From Phoronis australis (lineage: Eukaryota > Phoronida > Phoronidae): a stretch of DNA of 64,000 nt. Made by a program: the position numbers and the translations under genes. The stretch covers positions 73,233 to 137,232 of the forward strand of contig NMRA01000279.1 in assembly GCA_002633005.1 (NCBI GenBank), given 5' to 3'. The notes below the pieces were generated by a model that was not told the origin of the DNA, searched no databases, and saw only the letters and a program-made list of their open reading frames with translations. Below are positions 35,901 to 46,685 of the stretch, in pieces. The first letter of the stretch is position 1; the number at the start of each line of letters is the position of its first letter.

Positions 35901-38900
35901 NNNNNNNNNNNNNNNNNNNNNNNNNNNNNNNNNNNNNNNNNNNNNNNNNNNNNNNNNNNNNNNNNNNNNNNNNNNNNNNNNNNNNNNNNNNNNNNNNNNN
36001 NNNNNNNNNNNNNNNNNNNNNNNNNNNNNNNNNNNNCACACCCACCCAAACCCTTACCACACCCACCCAAACCCTTACCCCTCCCTCCGTTCCCGTCCTT
36101 CCACAAACTTCTTATGTTCTTCTTCCTGTTGATGCTGTATCTTCTCTTCGATCTCCCGTTCCTTCGATGCTGTGTCGACCGGTTTGGCACCACCAAATAT
36201 GGACGCCGCCTTGCCACCAGCAGTTGCACTGTCAGCAGGTTCTACGGGTTTGGAGCGCGGAGCTAACTGAAGTTTGGGCCTCGCGCGTGGAGCATCCGAT
36301 CTTTCAGAATCTGAAAGCAGAAAAAACACGAGGTCATTTAATATGATAAATGAGATCAGTTTTTACTTTTTCGAAATTTTAGGAAAAATGCGTTTGAGAA
36401 TCACAAGTCCAATACACATTATATTTTATCAGAGATTTCTTTACAGACAGACAGACTCAGATTAAGTAGAAATCATTTTTTGTTTCAACACAAAAATGCA
36501 GAGCTTACAACCACAAAAACATTTTCTCAAATCAAATCATTTCATAAAAAGTTCTGACACATCTTTTACAAAGAAAGATGTTCCCAGCAGAGTTCCCCCT
36601 AGTACAACAAGAATAAGGTTCAACTTTTCAGAGATAAAATTTCCTACAAAAAGGCCCATTGTTCTCAAACTTTGATCTTATCCATTTGCCCCCAATCTTG
36701 TTCAACTAGCTATTTAGAAAGAACACAACAACAATACTTACCGTGATTTCTGTCTTCGTGGTGATCTTGTCTAAAATCAAAGAATAACAACACAAATAAC
36801 GCACCCTGAAAGAATTATTCATAACAAAGCTCTCAGTACCACACTGAACTCTAACAGTTCATTTATTGGAACTTCACCTTGGCATAAAGGTAAAAAACTG
36901 ATTCTGTATCATAAAGACAATCCTCTACACAGAGTGTCTCAAAACTGAACTCACAGATTAAATGATAACCACGTTGTAAATGCACTTACAAAAAACACAC
37001 TTGTGAAGAAGGTATGATGAAAAAATGAACGCAACTAGAACACCAGTGTTTAAATAACAAAGACATCTTACCTGCTACCGCCACCAAATCTGTCGCGAGG
37101 TGGGCCATATCTATCACCACCATACCGGTCGCCACCATGGCGGTCACCACCATATCTGTCTCCACCGTAGTTGTCCCTTGGGGGACCATAGCCATCGCGA
37201 TCACCATCTCTGAAGCCAGAGCCAAATGCTCGCCTGCCACCATCTGAGAAAACGAGACCAACCTATAGATTTGATATGTGCTCACAATGCACTGCAAATG
37301 ATAAGTCTATGCGGGAGTTTATCAGTCTCATGTACGGTACAAGGAAATAACAATTTGACTACAAGGGGTAGCTGTAATAGCCAGAACTGGTAAAAAGTGC
37401 TGGTGCCTCACTTTTTAAAAGTAACAGAAAATCAAAAAGTTAAAAAATTAACAGTTTTTAAGAAATAAAACAAGCCACCAAGGGACACAGTACTGGGTAT
37501 CCAAAAGTTAGTAGGTCTGGTCTATTTCTTATCATAAAGAGCAATCATGAGGTTTGGTTTGGTTTGTGTTGTTTATCTCATAACCAAACCAAAACTAAAG
37601 AAATGAGACAAAAACGAACAACATGAACAATAACTTGGTACATTTTACTAATACGCAACTTTAATTAAGAATTGTTTTGGTTATGACGCAATGAATGCAT
37701 AGTTAATTAATTTAAGCAACATGCACTGGTACTCATCAGTCATGCAGTGTTGTTCATGGTGGATTTACGAGCCATTACAGTGATTAGATATTTCAGATTT
37801 CGCTCTCACGAGCCTCCGTGGTTATGAATAAGCCAAGGTCCGTTCGGTCAATTCTTTGAATTCACTTACAATTCAACGTCAGTCGGTCCATCCGCCCGGG
37901 AAGTTATTCCTCAATAACTTTGAGCATAGGAAGAATTGCATTATATTTGATGTTTTGTTTCTTGAATTTGTTATAGTGTGACAATGACTACTAATAGTTA
38001 ATCCCACATTGGAGTATTCTGACTAACTGACGTTAGTTCGAAGCAAAAAAAAGCTTTCAATCACTTAGTATTAGTTAGTTTGACCAGTTTCAACTAGTTT
38101 TGCATAAGCATTTTGACTAACGTTGAATCACGATTTAATGAAAAACTCAAAATGTGGAATGCCACTTGAAAAAATAATTGCCAGTTGAAATAATAACATG
38201 TTTGAATGAAACATCAAGTTCTAGTGTCCCACCAATAGTACTTTCAGGCAGCGTGAAATAATTGTTTCAAGTGGTCATGCTAGCAAAATGTGCGACCGAA
38301 TTAAAATGTTCATGAGGACAATCTTCCTCTCTTCAGACAAACATTGATCCCGTACAAAATCATGTATTTCGCAAATTAGTTATCAGCATTGTTCGTGATT
38401 ATGATTTCATGATGACTGAGTTGCACACTGATGTCGGTATAATACAAGGGGTAAACAAAGTCAGATGAGCAATTGAAAAATCATGAGTCTTTGAACGATC
38501 AAAAGGTGCACAGCAGAACTTTCATGAAAGACACTGCGAGATCAAAAATGAAAGTATTCTGGCAGTACACCGTTATGAATGACAATAATCAAGTTGTGAT
38601 GGAATAGGGTTTTCATAGCTTCCCGATATGATGTTCAATAGCTAAATCGCTTACTGAACCGTGTCGAGTCTGGTGAGTCAGTTGTTTCCACCATCTTGTT
38701 CACTGACGGTGAGTTACGCACTGTACATGTGCGCATTTGGAATTAGGTCAATATGCTCAGTTACTTGACATAACGGACTATTGCGGTAGCAGTGGAAGAT
38801 GAATGGCAAGGGATTGCAGATATTATGACGAGTCATAACCGTCATTTAAGCGGAAAAGAATCTATAGGAAGAATTTAACATCACAACGTGGAAACAGAAA

Positions 38901-41900
38901 TATTTTGTCAGCATTCTTCTGGCTTGTAGTGTATCACTCGGAAACGCTCTTACCCAAAAACACTGAGCAGCCCTGCCGCACTAGCCCTGGGACAAGGCAG
39001 ACTGAAAAGTGGACTGCACCGTTTTCGTGATACCGTAAAAACTACTGCCAAATATCGTCAAGATCCAAACAGGTTTTACTTTCGAGATATCGATCGGACA
39101 CCTGGGCAGCCGGACAGGACGATAGCAAAATGTGTCTCCACAAAAAGTTGAATAATTTTATTTAACTTCTGTTTCAAGTAATGCGATGAACCATTCTCTC
39201 ATTAGTTGTGCAGAGGAAAACTGAGAGACTAAATGAGGCACAATGATTAATTACCCCGAGGCAAGCAGTTCTACTCAACATTAGGCCTTATTTCGTTAAA
39301 CAGAGGAGAAAATAACCGACTCGGTCAATTTTGTAAGGTCTATGTATCACAATTTCAATTCACATCACACTAAACTCACCCCTCCGTTCAAAGCTGTCCC
39401 GCCCACCATAGCGGTCTCGCTCACCCCCATATCCCCGGTCGCCATATCTGTCCCCGCCATAGCCTCGATCACCATAGCCTCCACGTCCCCCGTAGCCGCG
39501 GTCCCGATCGCCATAGCCACGGTCACCATAGCTGCGGTCGCCGTAGCCACGGTCACTGTAGCTGTTGCGATCACCATAACGATCACCACCATAACCACCA
39601 CGATCTCTGTCATAACTATCTCGTCCACCATAACGAGGTCTATCATCTGAGCGGTCATCTAGAAAAAAATTAAAGATTCATTTACTACTATATGATTGTG
39701 AGGCCTAACCATTGCGTGTAAGCAAAAATATTTGATTTGCAATCTAACCATACATTTACATCTTCCAACAAAAACAACAAAATACTTTTGCAACAAAAAT
39801 GAGTCCACTCAAGCAATGAAGTGAAAAAATTAAGTACCGATCTGAAGCGGGGGAAAGGGCAAGAAAAAACGAAAAACTATTTTAAAGATGACCTCAACTT
39901 CAATGATACAGTAAATAATAATAAGTTGCCTTCTGATATCTCAGTGTTTTCACAGTTCAACTGTAGATAGTAAAACAACCAGAAACACATAACTGATGTT
40001 CATGGGTAGATAAAAAAAATAATTGCAGGCGGTCTGGTACACGTTGTACCAGCCATGCACAGGCCGCGCATGTGGGCCCATTGCACTGATCACGTAGAAC
40101 CATTTTTGTGCTTAATTAACATACACTTAAAACTGAGCGGAGGAACTTGAAACTTAACTCAAGGGTTTAGCAATGTGGCTGAATAGAATTTGAACCCACG
40201 ACCTTAAGCACAGAAAGCGGGAACGTATCATACTAGGCAACACTACCTCCCCATGGGGAGATAACTCTGCAGTATGTGACCAGCTTAACAGTAGAAAATG
40301 ATAATTCACAATTTGGACAAGAAAGAGCAGACACTTTCCTGCAAGTTATCTATCTGGCACAGTTATTTCCTGCTGTCAGTTCTCACCATTAAAGCCAGAA
40401 GGCTGGTCCCTAATACGCCAGTTCTGTTCCGTTGGGTCAGGACCGCGGGACTCGTCGAAGCCCCCCGATCGACCACCACGATTATCACGGTCACGACCTT
40501 CGCCCTGCTGTTGCCCAGCAATATCTACGCGTATTTTTCTGCCTTTCAGCATCTAGAAAGTACAATAAAAGTANTCGCCGTAGCCACGGTCACTGTAGCT
40601 GTTGCGATCACCATAACGATCACCACCATAACCACCCCGATCTCTGTCGTAACTATCTCGTCCACCATAACGAGGTCTATCATCTGAGCGGTCATCTAGA
40701 AAAAAATTAAAGATTCATTTACTACTACATGACTGTGAGGCCTAACCATTGTGTGTAAGCAAAAATATTTGATTTGCAATCTAACCATACATTTACATCT
40801 TCCAACAAAAACAACAAAGTACTTTTGCAACAAAAATGAGTCCACTCAAGCAATGAAGTGAAAAAATTAAGTACTGATCTGAAGCGGGGGAAAGGGCAAG
40901 AAAATACGAAAAACTATTTTAAAGATGACCTCAACTTCAATGATAAAGTAAATAATAATAAGTTGCCTTCTGATATCTCAGTGTTTTCACAGTTAAACTG
41001 TAGATAGTAAAACAACCAGAAACACATAACTGGTGTTCATGGGTAGATATAAAAAAAAATAATTGCAGGCGGTCTGGTACACGTTGTACCAGCCATGCAC
41101 AGGCCGCGCATGTGGGCCCATTGCACTGATCACTTAGAACCATTTTTGTGCTTTATTAACATACACTTAAAACTGAGCGGAGGAACTTGAAACTTGGCTC
41201 AAGGGTTTAGCAATGTGGCCGAATAGAATTTGAACCCACGACCTTAAGCACAGAAAGCGGGAACGTATCATACTAGGCAACACTACCTCCCCATGGTGAG
41301 ATAACTCTGCAGTATGAAGAAAACTGTGACCAGCTTAACAGTAGAAAATGATAATTCACAATTTGGACAAGAAAGAGCAGACACTTTCCTCCAAGTTATC
41401 TATCTGGCACAGTTATTTCCTGCTGTCAGTTCTCACCATTAAAGCCAGAAGGCTGGTCCCTAATACGCCAGTTCTGTTCCGTTGGGTCAGGACCGCGGGA
41501 CTCGTCGAAGCCCCCCGATCGACCACCACGATTATCACGGTCACGACCTTCGCCCTGCTGTTGCCCAGCAATATCTACGCGTATTTTTCTGCCTTTCAGC
41601 ATCTAGAAAGTACAATAAAAGTAATCTCAAGAAAATGCATTTTAATTCAGATAAAAAACAAAATCTCAATTCTAGACAAACATGTTGTCAGTGCAAGGCC
41701 CAAGAACTGGTAGAGATGATTCGTTTAACCAACAGACAAGAATCAAATGTTTCAACCATTAGACAACTGAGCTAAAATTGTTTAAGTACGTACTTCTTCA
41801 CTCAAGTTAAGTGCATCCAGGAGTGATTGCCTGTCGTCAAACTCCGCATATCCAAATCCTTTCAACCTTCCGGCTTGGTCTTTGGGCAAACGCACTGTGG

Positions 41901-44900
41901 ATATCTGAAACAGTCAACGGCAATAAACTGAAAAAGCATTGCGTAGAAGACGACTGACTCTTCCTTCATAGGCGAAAAATCAGACAATCGATGAAAAGCA
42001 CACCAAAAACCATCCTGTTGGAATGCAATTTCCTGGCATTTCTGTAAGATTAATGGGAACGTAGTTGTCAGCGTGGTTTTGCATAGACAATGTGAACTTA
42101 GCCATGCGAGGCTTGTGCTACGTATGTCTGGTACTCAGTGATTCATGGTTACTTAATGGAAGGACTAGAGTTGAATTGGTTTCGTACTCCCAAGTTTTCT
42201 AGTCATTCTATTTGCGACAACGCACTTGAGTACAGCTGAATTAAATGTACACTTAGATTGAGGGAAGGTCCATTCCTCTTCCGAACGCCTGACTTTGCAT
42301 TTGCCAAATGGACGCAGGCTTCCTAGGTTTTTATAGTTTAATAACTGATGTTTATCTGTGTTCTTCTGGTGGCTCTGTCAAGCTTAATCTAGTTTTCTAT
42401 AGTTTGTGGCTCATCAAGTTTGTTTCAATACGTTTGCTGCGGTAAGCCGTTTACCTGTTTGATACTGTTAGAGTGCACTTTACTCAAAAACAATTAATCT
42501 ATGGTTGGTGCACTACATTCTGAGCTCTTGACTATTCATAGAATGTAATTATGAACTCTCACAACTCCAATAGAAAGGTATAAACAAGTACAGGCCGCTA
42601 CAAACTAAGTCAGTGATCAATCCACCTAAGTGCCTTATGCCCCCGAGGCATTGATTTTCATACTGAACGCAAGTACACACCGTTAAAGACTACAGCAGAG
42701 ACCAATCTACTGAAGCTTCCTGTGCCAAATCAACGTGCACACAAATTTTTGTGCGAACAAGCCAGGGCATAATTCAGAAAATACCAGGGACCAGAAGTTA
42801 AAACTAGACAGACGCCAAGGTGAATTTTGTAAGCAACGACTATATACTTGTGTGTATGGGTACTGTAGACAGCGCGTTAACTGAAACCCAGAGAGTCCCC
42901 TCTGTCCGTGACCGTCACTACAAGCAGGAGTTTATTGTTGCAAAATTTACTTTGGTTATGGTTTAGGTGTCCACTTCCTATGAGACTAGGGAAAGTTTAA
43001 GGATTCGACTGCATACATTTTTTCCGAAGGTACTTCGTGAGCGTATACGCGCGAAATTTTCCTTAGATACACTCATATATGCCTGGCAGGAGTAGACCTA
43101 AGGATGTACCTGTCTGCCAAAATCTCTAGTCCAACCAAAAGCAACTGTGTCCCCAGCAGGCACTCAATCTTTTATAGGTTCTTACAGGTCTGGAGCAGAA
43201 AGATAATTTAACGAGGCCTTTGGTCAGATTTCTTACCACACTAAGCTACAATCTGATGTGTATTTCAACTTTTCAAATATTCTCTTATTTTCTGTAATTT
43301 TTCTATGACAAACACTTATTAAATCGCTGCTCGATTATTTTAAATTCCCGCTGTTCCTTTTTTGATAAACTTCATAAGACACAGCAATTGAGTGCCCAGC
43401 TTCAGCTTTTCGTAATCAAAACAAAGCGTGGAGCAGGAGTGACACGTGAACAGTGGGCATGGTGATCACAACTTTTATCCTCATGTTTATCATCAGGATT
43501 ACAGCTGAAATCATGCCACTTCAGGTTGATAAGGCATGCCTTTTACATTCAAGTGATTGCAATAAACTGAAAAACCTCGATCGAATGACCTCATTGATTG
43601 ATCAAGCAAACCCATCTAAACACAGATGTCATTTTGCATCAGTGACCTTTGACACAGGCAATGACCTAATGTAATAAAGGTAAAGCTCATACCTGAGACA
43701 AGTGGGTTTACACTATCAAGTCTCACATTTTATGGAACGTGTGAAGTGAAGGCAACACTGCAGATTATTGTGGCTTACATTTCTTCCACCAAAAGACTAA
43801 AGCTTAAAGAGAGACAGGGCACTCGTTCGTCCGTGGGGAAAAGTGCTTGTGCCTTCTGGGAGTTGAATTTTTTTGGGCGAGGGGAAAATTCTATCCCCCA
43901 GTCAGCATCAATAGCACCTCAATCCGTTTTGCTAGCTATCACAAGCTCTGCCTCAAGTAACCAAAACATAACATTGTGTGCTGTTTCAAACCATCATCTG
44001 TGCGAGTAACAAGCAAGTCGAACCTTTTTTCTTCACCGCTTGAGGGGAATTTTTGGGCCTCATGAGGGGGATTTCGCGTGATTTTTTTAATACTCTGCAG
44101 ACGGGAATGGGGCCCAATACTCGCCCCCCCCCCAAAATCGAGGGGAATGAGGGCCCTGAGTGTGTATCCAAACGCGGCAGAAACGTAATACACAGCATAC
44201 CTTGAGACCCCTGAAGAAATGCATAATGTCACCCTCTTCACAGTCGTAGGACAGGTTACCAACAAATGCTGTATATGGCGGTCGGTCAGGAAGTTTGGAC
44301 ACGTCAACCTCTGGCCCACGAGATGCCTTCGGTGCCGTAGGCAGTGCTGCGCGGTTGACGGTAGGCGCCCCGTATTCAAAGCCACCCGAACCAACTTCTG
44401 CAACACCACAGATCCATTTAGACAATCTTTAGCCTCAAAAGCCAGCAAATTAAAAAAGCTCTTATCAGAATTAGAGATCAACGATGGCTAAAAGAGTCAG
44501 GGCTTGGAAATGACCAATGAGGAGGCAGCGTGGCCTGGTTGATAAGTGCCCACTTTCTTTACTCGAGGTCGTGGGTTCGAGTCCCACCAGGTCACACTGC
44601 TAAACCCTTGAGTCAGGTTTCTAGCTCCTCAGCTCGGCTTTAACCATATATTAATAAAGCATAAAAATACTTCTAGGTAATCAGTGCAGTGGGCCCACAT
44701 GTGAGGCCTGCGCACGTCTGGTACAACGTGTATCAGACCGCCTGCAATTAAAAAAAATGACAAAAAAGAGGAAATTTTTCAGGTGATGTATCGTTCCACA
44801 AATAAATAGGTTTGTGTGACAGAAATATTTTTGTTATGTAAAATTTAACTGAAATAAACATTTCTGCATGAATAAAGTCAAACCATAAAAAGAGACGAAA

Positions 44901-46685
44901 ACAGAGGAAACTGTAAATCAAATAACAGGAAATCGAAATGGAGAGGAAATCTTCTTAAAGGAGGAAAATGCCTAGCCCTGAAGAGTATCATTTTGGTTGT
45001 TAAGGAATTATAAACAGGACCAGTGCAGAATAGTGAAATGTGCTAACCACTGCACCGCAGGGACTGCGCATCTAGTGGTGTTTATTAATGTCACGTAATA
45101 AAACACAATCCTGACAGAATCTCAGCCTTACATCTTTCTGTTAAAGTATGAAATAAAAATCTGTCAAAAACCAATTAAATTTCTGACTGTCGCCCAGATG
45201 GTGACCAGGCTTTTGAGGTGTGAAAATCTGATTTTTGAGTCGTCATATTCATAGTTGAATTGAAAAAATTACCCCAACACGAAAAATATGGAAGTTGTTA
45301 GTCCAATTATCAGTGGAATACACTAGATTACCAGTCATTAAACATATAAAAACAGGTGACAAAAATGACAAATGGACGCCAGCATACCCCTTTCTTTTGG
45401 GGGTGCGCAAAACCATACACTTCAACAAAAACTTGACAAGCTATTTTTTCATCTCAAAGATTGGACCGGAGTTTTAGAAATTCAACCTGGGACTCTACTC
45501 CAGTCGATAATGTTGGCATAGACAATTGTAAGCTTAGAGGGCAGTCTAATCCTCTCCAAAATATACCTTACACCTTGACTTACCTATTTCTTCGTCTGAC
45601 ATGGCGTCAGCCCAGTTGGACGAGGCTGGCTTCGCAGCCAATACATAACTAGACCCAGGCCCAGCAGCTCCATCATCGGTCGCTAAAAACTCGTTCAAGT
45701 TAAGAGTTTTCCCCTTAGACTTGCTCTTCTTTTTACCTGTAAATAACAAACGTTCGCGGTCTCTTTAAAAACCTGCACCAATGCACGTAGCAAAGTTTGA
45801 AATGCCATGATCTACCAAGCAGTTTGTAAAAAACAAATCCCACACCATTTTTGCTAGTCTAAAGTAGACTTTCTTTTTTCGAAAAAGTGAGCAACGAGTA
45901 CTGCACCACCACTGCACCAGCTCCAATTTGACAAAACAGTGACCACAACAAACTATGCTTTTTGGCCTAAGAAAACAGTGCAGTTGGTATTTTTCGCGAC
46001 ATCTGTCTTAATTCACAAAAGTATGCTTCACTGAAAAATACGCATATGGAAGAAAGAAGAATTGTTGAAGAAAGTAACCTTTATTTTTCGTTTTTGAAAT
46101 TTTTGACAACATAAACATTTATTTATAGTCGATTTAAAATACCTGGGGCTTAAATTAAGAGCAACAGGGGGTCCGATTGCAAGCAGTCCATAATGTAGCG
46201 ATTGCATTGCCTACTGAGCATCTGACCAAGCCCAACACTACAACCAAGGCAGGGACAAGGCCAAAGAAAAAGTTCTGACCTACTCAGGACAACCTGCAAT
46301 CCCATAATTCATCAGAAAATACTTCAGAACATGCACACTAAAATTTTACCACTTCCAATGTGTTCAAGGCACGGCAAAAAATCAGAACTTGGGCAATAAA
46401 TCACTGAATGAAATTCATCAGCATGGTCGCCGTGAAATTGTCAATAGCAGACATTAGTCATGCTCGTGCTCTCGAGTCACGTACCAGCCTACCCAGATGG
46501 GAAAAGAAAGACATGTCACGCAGCATTTTCAAAATGTAATTACTATTGATTGGAAATTTTGACATCACCATAGCTACATTTAAGCACAGAGAATCTGCTG
46601 AAAAGGCTTCCGTCAATATTCTATACTTAAATGGCATTTATTTTAGGGCGGGAAGCAAGACACGTTTCTTACCACTGGAAGCCAT
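29921..46685 (-). CDS. EIF4B: Eukaryotic translation initiation factor 4B (3' end unresolved)
   Basis: EIF4B stimulates the eIF4A helicase during ribosome recruitment to mRNA. Exons in transcript order: 46685-46673 (ATG at 46685), 45736-45584, 44397-44201, 41904-41794, 41602-41437, 39658-39380, 37243-37072, 36770-36742, 36310-36079, 34955-34867, 34169-33862, 33170-33067, 32073-31967, 30750-30645, 29990-29921. Phases agree at every junction, giving 712 codons before a final phase-0 donor; human EIF4B is 611 residues. Order: basic N-terminus ([18 protein letters not shown]), RRM, DRYG-rich region, the conserved RPKLQLAPR and [14 protein letters not shown] blocks, ENIWEKRR, a second ENAW motif pair, then an RGG box. 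RRM plus DRYG plus [12 protein letters not shown] separates it from EIF4H. Exon 5 and part of exon 6 are present twice (see 40387-40695). The terminal exon and stop codon were not identified. It is head-to-head with LZTFL1 and convergent with FYCO1. Confidence 0.96.
30645..30750 (-). CDS. EIF4B: EIF4B exon 14, RGG box
   Basis: 106 nt encoding repeated Arg-Gly: [20 protein letters not shown] and [11 protein letters not shown] boxes bind RNA and are arginine-methylation sites. Human EIF4B has a C-terminal Arg-rich RNA-binding motif but no comparable RGG run that I recall, so this may be lineage-specific. Confidence 0.88.
31607..31778. repeat. Small MITE with TGACCTATC ends, copy 1
   Basis: Terminal inverted repeat TGACCTATC/GATAGGTCA. 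Internal landmarks GCAAGCTCCGCCC, GTTGTTT and GGTAAAATGGCG recur in copy 2 at 58977-59149. No coding capacity. Confidence 0.75.
31967..32073 (-). CDS. EIF4B: EIF4B exon 13
   Basis: 107 nt, phase 2 in and phase 1 out, encoding [20 protein letters not shown] and ending GRGGQRS. Composition and matching phases support it; alignment to human is only general (Arg/Asp-rich tail). Confidence 0.85.
32745..32990 (-). repeat. Interspersed repeat, inverted relative to 48836-49050
   Basis: Reverse complement shares CTCTGAAAAAATAGATGTGGCAG-like, AAAATAACTTTTCAGG-like and GTGTGACAC-like blocks in the same order as 48836-49050. Further partial matches are near 33530-33600, 21420-21480 and 57960-58060. Confidence 0.6.
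33067..34955 (-). CDS. EIF4B: EIF4B exons 10-12, C-terminal low-complexity segment
   Basis: Exons 34867-34955, 33862-34169 and 33067-33170. Content is Ser/Arg/Asp-rich ([20 protein letters not shown]), then a proline-rich stretch, then [17 protein letters not shown], which matches human MPAPPPKENAWVKRSS. Exon 12 carries two further ENAW copies ([10 protein letters not shown] and [10 protein letters not shown]), so the motif occurs three times in all. Confidence 0.92.
35128..35349. repeat. CAGGGCTTGGAA-type MITE, copy B (uninterrupted)
   Basis: Starts CAAGGCTTGGAATGACCAAT and ends TTCCAAGCCCTG, an inverted repeat of about 12 bp. A 6-bp direct repeat AATAAC (35122-35127 and 35350-35355) flanks it. 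It serves as the empty-site reference for the SINE inside copy A. Confidence 0.88.
35840..36078 (-). repeat. G-rich minisatellite with assembly gap at EIF4B exon 9 donor
   Basis: On the minus strand, units of roughly GTAAGGGTTTGGGTGGGTGTG begin at the exon 9 donor itself. They run into 177 Ns (35860-36036), and GGGTGGGGGTGGTAAGG continues on the far side. The gap is therefore inside the array. Confidence 0.85.
36079..36770 (-). CDS. EIF4B: EIF4B exons 8-9, microexon and [12 protein letters not shown] block
   Basis: Exon 8 (36742-36770) is a 29-nt microexon, [10 protein letters not shown]. Exon 9 (36079-36310) encodes [31 protein letters not shown] and [15 protein letters not shown]. The second is the most diagnostic EIF4B block and is almost identical to human. 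The donor of exon 9 (GGG/GTAAGG) directly abuts a minisatellite and assembly gap. Confidence 0.95.
37072..39658 (-). CDS. EIF4B: EIF4B exons 6-7, DRYG-rich region
   Basis: Exons 39380-39658 and 37072-37243 encode about 150 residues dominated by Asp, Arg, Tyr and Gly, with repeated GDRGYG, GGDRYG and DRDRGYGG units. In human EIF4B the DRYG domain mediates self-association and eIF3 binding. Exon 7 starts [11 protein letters not shown], nearly the human [12 protein letters not shown], which fixes the register. The region is rich in tyrosine and arginine in the manner of condensate-forming proteins; that property is inferred, not shown. Confidence 0.95.
40023..40255 (-). repeat. tRNA-derived SINE, family 1 (duplicated at 41063-41299)
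   Basis: On the minus strand it has the tRNA-like head with a B-box-like GGTCGTGGGTTC and the family tail GGCCTGTGCATGGCTGGTAC. The same element appears again at 41063-41299 because it lies inside the 1.04 kb duplication. Confidence 0.85.
40387..40695 (-). pseudogene. Duplicate EIF4B exon 5 and truncated exon 6
   Basis: 40387-40552 repeats exon 5 exactly in its coding content. 40575-40695 repeats only the first part of exon 6 ([14 protein letters not shown] onward) and stops at the single N at 40574, where the flank of the exon 5 copy begins. The truncated exon 6 has no donor. Splicing exon 5 to exon 5 would shift the frame (phase 1 into phase 0). So the duplicate cannot extend the protein in a simple way. 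It is either an assembly artefact from two haplotypes or a real, non-coding duplication. Confidence 0.85.
41437..41602 (-). CDS. EIF4B: EIF4B exon 5 (copy nearest exon 4)
   Basis: A 166-nt exon, phase 0 in and phase 1 out, encoding [20 protein letters not shown], then an Arg/Gly/Asp-rich stretch and [18 protein letters not shown]. It corresponds to human GNRRIRVDVADQ, the C-terminal edge of the RRM. An identical copy lies at 40387-40552; only one can be used in frame. Confidence 0.9.
41794..44397 (-). CDS. EIF4B: EIF4B exons 3-4, RNA recognition motif
   Basis: Exons 44201-44397 and 41794-41904. RNP2 is AFVGNL at about residues 99-104 and RNP1 is KGFGYAEF at about 136-143; both keep the aromatic RNA-stacking positions. 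[20 protein letters not shown] before the domain matches human EIF4B, and FFRGLK/ISTVRLP spans the intron. The intron between (41905-44200) shows no gene. Confidence 0.97.
44498..44980. repeat. CAGGGCTTGGAA-type MITE, copy A, split by a SINE
   Basis: Begins CAGGGCTTGGAAATGACC and ends TGCCTAGCCCTG, flanked by the direct repeat AAGAGT (44492-44497 and 44981-44986). A SINE at 44521-44755 interrupts it. It lies in the EIF4B intron between exons 2 and 3. Confidence 0.9.
44521..44755 (+). repeat. tRNA-derived SINE, family 1, with target duplication
   Basis: Pol III-like head: A-box region near TGGCCTGGTTGATAAG and B box GGTTCGAGTCC. A shared body follows (CTGCTAAACCCTTGAGTC, GGTAATCAGTGCAGTGGG, CAGACCGCCTGCAATT), then a short A tail. 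The insertion duplicated AATGA (44516-44520 and 44756-44760). Related copies lie at 40023-40255, 51740-51978 and 57536-57751. Confidence 0.9.
45584..46685 (-). CDS. EIF4B: EIF4B exons 1-2, N-terminal segment
   Basis: Exon 1 has only 13 coding bases (ATGGCTTCCAGTG, then GTAAG) and exon 2 153. They encode [16 protein letters not shown] followed by [11 protein letters not shown] and [10 protein letters not shown]. This aligns with the human start, which has the same Lys-rich run, a DFLAEDGG-like block and a WAD motif before the acidic stretch. The start is chosen from this alignment, from the AAAGATGG context and from the clean donor. Confidence 0.94.

Larger units (their letters stand above)
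39538..41623. repeat. Direct duplication of about 1.04 kb joined at an N
   Basis: 39538-40573 and 40575-41623 are near-identical, including intron sequence and a SINE copy. Differences are scattered single bases (for example TATATGATT/TACATGACT) and a small indel near 40275/41315. The divergence is only a few percent or less, typical of alleles. Confidence 0.93.

Noticed and set aside
39365-39658. 97-residue Met/Val/Ala-rich frame opposite a plus-strand frame
   Set aside because: It is an out-of-phase reading of EIF4B exon 6; the correct phase gives the DRYG repeats.
40387-40695. Extra coding exons for EIF4B
   Set aside because: Phases are incompatible and the partial exon lacks a donor, so it is treated as a duplicate, probably artefactual.
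44521-44600. Possible genuine tRNA at the head of the SINE
   Set aside because: Both promoter boxes are present, but the acceptor stem does not pair and the element continues into a repeated SINE body found at several other sites.
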